Positions 58,500 through 64,000 of a stretch of 64,000 bases of DNA are shown one piece after another (the stretch's first letter is position 1; the number at the start of each line of letters is the position of its first letter). This DNA is from Centrapalus pauciflorus (taxonomy: Eukaryota > Streptophyta > Magnoliopsida > Asterales > Asteraceae). The position numbers were made by a program, and so were the translations under genes. Location: NCBI GenBank assembly GCA_020465985.1, contig JAANYP010002365.1, positions 124,001 to 188,000 of the forward strand, read 5' to 3'. A model generated the notes under the pieces. It was not told the DNA's origin and made no database searches. It saw only the letters and a program-made list of their open reading frames with translations.

Positions 58500-59460
58500 A
58501 TTATATAAGCTCAATTAACCACTAATGGTTTGGCTAGTAATCTTCCGAGCAATATTAAATCTCTTTTGCAGGAATTTGCAGACTTGTTTCCCGAGGAGGT
58601 TCCCAGTGCATTTCCACCAATTCGCGGGATTGAACACCAAATTGACATTGTTCCCGGGGCTTCCATTCCATACAAGCCAGCGTATAGAACAAATCCAGAG
58701 GACGCCAAGAAGTTGCAAAGGCAAGTTGAGGAATTACATGAGAACGGATGGATTCGAGAAAGCATGAGCCCTTATGCTATTCCAATTTTGCTTGTACCAA
58801 AAAAGGATGGGTCATGGAGGATGTGCTTAGACTGTCATGCCATCAATAATATCACGTTAAAGTATCGCCATCCAATCCCTCGACTAGATGATATGGTTGA
58901 TGAAGTGCATGGTTCAAAGTTGTTTTTTTAAAGATTGATTTAAAGAGCGGATATCACCAATTCAAATGAAAAATGGTGATGAATGGAAAACAACTTTCAA
59001 AACAAAACTTGGTTTATATGAATGGTTAGTTATGCCTTTTGGCTTAACTATGCTCTAGTACATTCATGAGATAAATGAACCATGTTTTGCATGATTTCAT
59101 TGGCAAGTTTGTCGTTGTTTACTTTGATGATATTTGATTTTAGAGTTTTAATGATCGATCATCTTGAGCATCTAACGTGTGTTCTGAGTGTGCTTAGGAA
59201 AGAAAAGCTTTATGAAAACTTGAAGAAGTGTACTTTTGTACCGGCCATATTGTTTTTCTTGGATATGTGGTGAGTTCCTGAGGAATTTCAGTTATTGAAG
59301 AGAAGGTGAAGGCCATTCAAGATTGGCCAACTCCAAAGAGTGTTGGTGATGTGCGAAGTTTTCATGGTCTTGCAAGTTTTTATTGTCGATTTGTAAAGAA
59401 CTTTAGCACCTTGGCATCACCACTCATGGAAGTCATTAAAAAGAAAGTTGAATTTTAGTG
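58500..59460 (+). pseudogene. RT of element G (broken)
   Basis: 58530-58931 is open: LPSNIKSLLQEFADLFPEEV, PPIRGIEHQIDIVPGA, WIRESMSPYAIPILLVPKKD, then DCHAINNITLKYRHPIPRLD. A stop follows at KLFF. Downstream, frame by frame: KIDLKSGYHQ (58934), the catalytic YFDDI (59110-59124) directly followed by a stop, and then VFLGYVVS (59255) and DVRSFHGLASFYCRFVKNF (59348). The RT core that element A has lost is present here. Confidence 0.8.
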
Positions 59461-59499
59461 GGGCGAAGAGCAAGAGCGAGCTTTTGAAAAACTCAAATT

Positions 59500-60003
59500 T
59501 CAATTAACCCATGCTCTCTTACTTTCTTTGCCAAATTTTGATAAAACACTTGAAATTGAGTGTGATGTGTCATGTGTTAGAATTGGTGCAGTTTTAATGC
59601 AAGAAGGGAAACCATTGGCATGTTTTAGTGAAAAGTTGAGTGGCACAACTTTGAATTATCCTATTTATGACAAAGAGATGGATGCCTTGGTTCGTACACT
59701 AAAAACATGGCAACATTATTTGTGGACCAAAGAGTTTGTAATTCATTCCGATCATGACTCTTGAAGTTTCTGAAGGGGCAACAAAAGTTGAATAAGAGAT
59801 ATGATAGGTGGATGGAGTTTCTTGAGACATTTCCTTGTGTCATCCGATTCAAGAAATTTAAGGAAAATATTGTAGCTAATTCACTTTCATGGAGGTACTC
59901 TCTACTTTCTTCTTTTGACTCTAAAATTCTTGGTTTCGAACAAATCAAAGACTTGTAGGATGTGGATTTTGTATGATTTTTCAAACATGTGTAAGAAGCT
60001 CTT
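59500..60003 (+). pseudogene. RNase H of element G
   Basis: PNFDKTLEIECDVS, IGAVLMQEGKPLACFSEKL, LNYPIYDKEMDALVRTLKTW and FVIHSDHDS (59528-59760). After one shift KFLKGQQKLNKRYDRWMEFL and FPCVIRFKK follow (to about 59930). The frame is then interrupted by the inserted LTR at 60004. Confidence 0.78.
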
Positions 60004-60770
60004 TGATATGAATTCTTCGTAGAAGAGTTCATAATTTTATCGGATCGTCCTTGATGATCTTTCTTCCTAGAACCCAAACCCTTACTAGTATAAATTCAAC
60101 AATATTGCATTTATGAATCCCACCACCTTTGAATTACAACGGAAGCAAGTAACCGATGATATACGAAACACAACAACTAAGCGGAAGAATACTTAGTTGT
60201 ATAGCCAAGTAAGAATTGCAAGCACAATAAGTCTATTTATAGAAACACAACAACTAATCGAAGTTAATCCTGAGAACTACAAGTGAAAGGATAAACCTGA
60301 CAATATGATTTGATTTGAAAATGTGTTGATCACAACCTTGAAAGATCACCTATTTATAGGGAAAAGATGACATTGAAATTACCCATACTTATTACATAAA
60401 GACTTTTCATTCATCCTAATTTAATTAAAAAAACTCTTAATCTTTTTATAAGCTTAATTTAGAAGATTCCATAAAAAGCTAGACATTTTATCAAATTGGG
60501 CCATTTAAGACACAAAATCCACACTTTATAAAAGCAAGCCCAACAACACTAAGATGGTTTATTAACTTGGGCTTGTAGCCTTGGGTCTTCAATAATTCTT
60601 TGGCATTGGCCGAGTCAATTATTTGACAGAGATTTTCTTGCACCTTCTTTTTTCTCGAACGTGTCATTGGTCCATCATTTCTTCAAGTAGATCCTTTGTC
60701 AAAACTCCATCGTCAATCTTGAATTCGTCTCCTCTTATCTTTATTTTGTTTGATTATTGGAGTTCCATCA
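60004..60770 (-). mobile_element. Solo LTR of family A in the pol of G
   Basis: Minus strand TGATGG...ATATCA (767 bp), with TATA box, pol tail and 3' end as in A. Flanks ctctt (59999-60003) and atctt (60771-60775) form a 5-bp TSD with one mismatch. No internal sequence is present. Confidence 0.85.
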
Positions 60771-60775
60771 ATCTT

Positions 60776-61899
60776 TTTGACAAGTTTTTTTATACATGAT
60801 GGGTTTTTGATCAAAGAATCAAAGCTTTGCATTCCAAACACATCTTACTTGAGCTTTTGGTTTGGGAGGCACAGGGTGGAGGCCTTTTGGGTCATTCTGG
60901 TGTGACAAAAACTTTGAAAATTTTGCAAGAGCATTCATTTCCTTTGGCCAAAAATGAAAGTTGATGCTGGCAAGGTTTGTGAAAAGTGCATTGTTTGTAA
61001 ACAAGCCAAATCAAAGGTTCAACCTAATGGTTTGTACACTCTTCTTCCTATACCAAGTGAACCATGGGTTGATCTTTATACGGATTTTATGTTGGGTTTG
61101 CCAAGAACAACAAGTGGCAAAGATTCAATTTTTGTGGTTGTTGACAGATTTTCAAAGATGGCTCATTTCATTGCATAATATTTCTAATTTCTTTTTCAAA
61201 GAATTGGTTGGATTGCATGGCATCATGCCAAGATCTATCGTGTCTGATCGGGACACCAAGTTTTTAAGTTATTTTTGGAAAACCAAGTGTATGATTCACA
61301 ACTTCGGTTTGTCCATCCGTTTGGGGATGACAAGGCATAAAAAACAAAAGCTTTGTTCCCAATTTGTTGTGATCAATAGTTGGGGGAGAAATGTGAAAAC
61401 TTGGGAGCAATGCTTACCCCATGTTGAGTTTGCATAAGATCGAAATGTGCATTCCGCTACTAAATTTTCACCCTTCGAGATTGTATATGGATTTAAGACA
61501 TTAACTCCTATGTATTTCTCCTTTGCCTGTGAATGAGCATTTGAATTTAGATGGCAAGAAGAAGGTAGAATTTGTCAAGCAAATCCATGAGAAGGCAAAA
61601 TGCAACATTGAAGAGCGCACCAAGAAGTATGAACAACAAGCGAACAAGGGAAAAAAAGAAAGGTCACTTTTGAACCAGGATATTGGGTGTGGCTTCATAT
61701 GAGAAAGGAACGATTTCCACCAAAGAGGAATTCGAAGTTGATGCCTAGAGGAGATGGACCATTTCAAGTGTTGCAGAAAATCAATGACAATGCTAACAAA
61801 CTTGATCTTCTTGATGAGTATAATGTTCATGATGCATTTAATGTGGCTAAATTCAGTCCTTTTGATGCAGATGACGATTTGAGGACAAGTCACTCTTAA
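60776..61899 (+). pseudogene. Integrase and pol end of element G (broken)
   Basis: Zinc-finger remnant (FWPKMK... CEKCIVCKQAKS, 60945-61010), core LYTDFMLGLPRTT and FVVVDRFSKMAHFIA (61075-61178), then HGIMPRSIVSDRDTKFLS (61215). CLPHVEFA lies near 61410 and FSPFEIVYGF near 61468. C-terminal WLHMRKERFPPKRNSKLMPR and GDGPFQVLQK (61690-61775) lead to the end FSPFDADDDLRTSHS with TAA at 61897-61899. No chromodomain recognised. Confidence 0.78.
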
Positions 61900-61910
61900 G
61901 ATGGGAGAAA
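61896..61910 (+). other. Polypurine tract of element G
   Basis: TTAAGATGGGAGAAA, overlapping the pol stop and abutting the 3' LTR start TGATGAG at 61911. Confidence 0.72.
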
Positions 61911-62872
61911 TGATGAGAACCCAACCAATGATCACAAGATCCATTAAGGAGGAAGATCGGAACTATCACAAGGTCTAAATCCAAGATGTTCCAAGATGCT
62001 ACCAATGGACTTATTAAATCTTGTCGGAATAATAACCAAGCAAGCTTCCTAATTTTGCTACAAGTTGAGGCCCAAGACTAGCCCTTGTTCTCATAGCCCA
62101 AGTTGTGGTTATTTACCCAAACATAGCCCATGAATAACGAATTTTGGCCAGCCCCACAATTAGCCCATGTTTTTTTAACCATAACTGACTCATTTCAAGC
62201 CTGATTTGAGTCAATAAAAGCCCAATAAAGGACCATTTGCCACGTCCAGGAAGCTGCTAGAAAGAGTGTCCATGTTAAATGCAGTTTTGAAGATTAATTA
62301 CAAGGAAATTTGAAAGTCTTCACTTCATTTCAAGGCATTTTGAAGGTCATGGCCATTTACTTGAAAACCTAAGGATTTTGCAAGATACAATGAACCAACA
62401 CACATTCTAGATGATTCAAGTGATGAAATTTCAGGAAGGCCCTTTTGATAAGTAGTTTTGCTTATTTGATCGCATATCGTAATAGCTTTTGTTACTTATC
62501 TAGATGGTTGGTTTTCCTTATATTTTCATCTATAAATAGTGGCCAAAATTTTCATTTGTAATCATCCTTCATTTGAGTAATATTGTGAGTTTTTAACACT
62601 TCTTGTTCCTTTCGAACTTTTAAAACTTATCAAGTGTTCTAGCTTGTGGCGTTAAAAACTTATTAATCAACTTGGTGGGGTTGGTATTGAAGTTTAATTA
62701 TACCAAGGCTTTATAAGAAACAGGTCGCGGTTTCACCATCTATACCAAGGTTCTTGCCTCATTTATAGGCAACGGGTAGCGGTTCTATCCATTTCTCATA
62801 ATAACATCCAATAGAAAAATCGGGTAACTCGTGAGCAATCTCATATTCATCGGGTGAGATCACCTCATTTGA
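61911..62872 (+). repeat. 3' LTR of element G (962 bp)
   Basis: TGATGAG...CATTTGA, matching 30478-30989 plus 55527-56023, with a TATA box near 62531 and several indels against the 5' LTR. It was not hit by F and shows the intact F target (GGATTTTGCAAGATAC near 62368). Confidence 0.82.
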
Positions 62873-63243
62873 TACCCTATGACTGGTGGCCATCCAATGA
62901 TTCCCATTCATTATCACACACCTCTTTGAATTGAAAAACCTCTTGCCAGCCATTCGATTATCCCTTATGGATTCAGAGTAACTCCAAATTCTAGGATTTC
63001 AATAGTCATTTTGGACTTCCTATAACTGTTGACATCCATATGACGACGTCTTAGATATTCTACAAGATCCTCTTCAGTAACGAACCATCACTATTAAACG
63101 AGTTCTCATAGTTATCACTCGCCTGTTCATTATTAATCAAATCTACCGTCCGATTGGTTAACTAAAAGACCACTTGATTGAAGTTCCTCCATTCATGTCA
63201 TAAATCGTGGCTCCAATTCCCATTCCATATGCATCGTGTTGTG
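62873..63243 (-). repeat. Tandem gag array, segment 5
   Basis: Resumes after G at a decayed GACTGGTGGCCATC. The anchor TACAAGATCCTC at 63061 is 373 bp from 30288 after removing G. The minus strand reads gag blocks including KRFFNSKRCVI and ATSxxVS. It ends near 63243, where the sequence leaves the repeat. Confidence 0.72.
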
Positions 63244-63249
63244 TGATGT

Positions 63250-63705
63250 TTCTCTTTTAAGGCATTTTCAACGAGACATTCGGCTCATATACGAACTCAT
63301 GCTCAACAAATAAAGAACTTAGATAAATCTTGTTGGTTCATTGAATGTCAAGGACAGTCCTTCTAGCCGACATTGATTCAATGAATAACTTGGATTCGAT
63401 ATCAAATTTGGTCAATCCAAGAAAGTACATTAGAATGAAAAGAAAAATGAACTTTAATAAGAAAATGATAAGTGATAATCCAAATTCTTCATTATGAGTG
63501 ATCAACACGTAAAATTCGATTGTATAATCATCAATCACTTTAGACCCCTTTCTCAGATTCCACAACTGTTAGTACAACACTGTTGAAAGTTACAAGGCAA
63601 AAAGTTGGACAACGAACTTTTTTTCATTATCCTTTCATGATTCAATCTTTCACTTCTCGGGTTTGTTCGCGTTTGTTTCAACCGTTGGCACCATGCTGAT
63701 GCCCT
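63250..63705 (-). pseudogene. Gag core remnant adjoining the array
   Basis: From 63705 downward on the minus strand: RASAWCQRLKQTRTN, then after a shift the block LRKGSKVIDDYTIEFYVLIT (63490-63555) with HNEEF. These are the parts of a gypsy gag that normally follow the segment repeated in the array (GRASAW onward). Sequence at 63250-63480 (open frame ending SARRTVLDIQ) is not recognisable as gag and may be another insertion. No TSD seen. Confidence 0.6.
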
Positions 63706-64000
63706 ACTATAGAGCATGGTGCCTGTTGGTACATCCCGTGTGACGATAGCAGTCTAAGTTGTCTTACATTGTGATTTTGCATATGTTTGGTATATATATA
63801 TTATATATGATTGATGTTTATCAGTGTTTGTATGTTTGAACTTGATGTAACGTATTACAAGAAGTTCAAACATAAAACTCAAAGGTAAAATCAATCATAA
63901 GGTAATATTATAAGTTTCATCTCTTAAGTGTTTAAGTGTAAAAGGCTAGATTCGAATTTCTTAAGGGGATACATTCGAATCTGAGATAGATTCGAATGAG
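63706..64000. other. Right end, unassigned, with TTCGAATC motifs
   Basis: AT-rich, no coding potential. Three TTCGAAT/ATTCGAA motifs lie within about 45 bp (63951-63995), like the cluster of LTR B/E, but surrounding bases do not match B or E. It could be the edge of another LTR beyond the window. Confidence 0.4.

Noticed and set aside
62873..62877. ttgat as the target duplication of G
   Set aside because: It would put LTR starts at different bases in the two LTRs. TGATGAG at both LTR starts fits better with the imperfect ttccc/taccc pair, and the array spacing then comes out right.

Overview
This window is plant nuclear repeat DNA, almost certainly from a eudicot. It is AT-rich, has no recognisable host gene, tRNA or rRNA, and is built almost entirely of nested transposable elements. 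Species cannot be read from it. Evidence for a plant: long-LTR Ty3/gypsy chromoviruses primed by initiator tRNA-Met, plant hAT transposases with BED fingers, and MITEs with 3-, 8- or 9-bp target duplications. Letters A to H below are my own labels.

Layout. The deepest layer is an old minus-strand gypsy gag remnant. Its N-terminal ~380-bp coding segment is tandemly repeated at least eight times (16095-16695, 25352-25687, 26015-26903, 29666-30477, 62873-63243), followed by more of the gag at 63250-63705. Everything else sits inside or beside this array. Left block: inverted element A' (minus, leader at 1-65 and 14809-15345, LTR 15346-16094) contains element A of the same family (71-14803, TSD ctaag), which contains element B (1278-10119, TSD gatat). 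Middle: element C (16696-25346, TSD gatta), a Mutator-type MITE (25688-26014, 9-bp TSD) and hAT relic H1 (26904-29665, 8-bp TSD). Right block: element G (30478-62872) carries solo LTR F (30990-55521, TSD ttgca) in its 5' LTR. F in turn holds element D (31521-49207, TSD gaagc), whose 3' LTR holds element E (31937-40815, TSD gtatg), and also hAT element H2 (50285-54019). G additionally carries a solo A-type LTR (60004-60770) and a 97-bp MITE. When the insertions plus one TSD each are subtracted, the array units fall back to an even 373-398 bp spacing, which independently checks the boundaries.

Families. B and E are one family, C and D two related ones. All four have 1.9-2.05-kb LTRs, gag with zinc knuckles, protease, RT, RNase H, integrase and a C-terminal chromodomain, so they look Tekay/Del-like. 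A, A' and G are shorter-LTR chromovirus-like elements, tentatively CRM/Reina-like. All coding regions are broken, C the least.

Most interesting signals. (1) B, C, D and E each have a splice donor in the 5' LTR and a splice acceptor exactly 3 nt before the gag ATG. Removing the 1.73-1.77-kb intron would join an ATG-free first exon to gag and discard the PBS, predicting a translation-only mRNA distinct from the genomic RNA. (2) C and D share a further ~90-bp GT-AG intron inside reverse transcriptase that B and E lack. (3) A conserved hairpin with paired stem changes lies between the pol stop and the PPT. (4) Different LTR families carry different short-motif clusters at the same place, TTCGAATC in B/E and TTCGGACC/TTCGGATC in C/D. 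(5) The tandem gag array itself.
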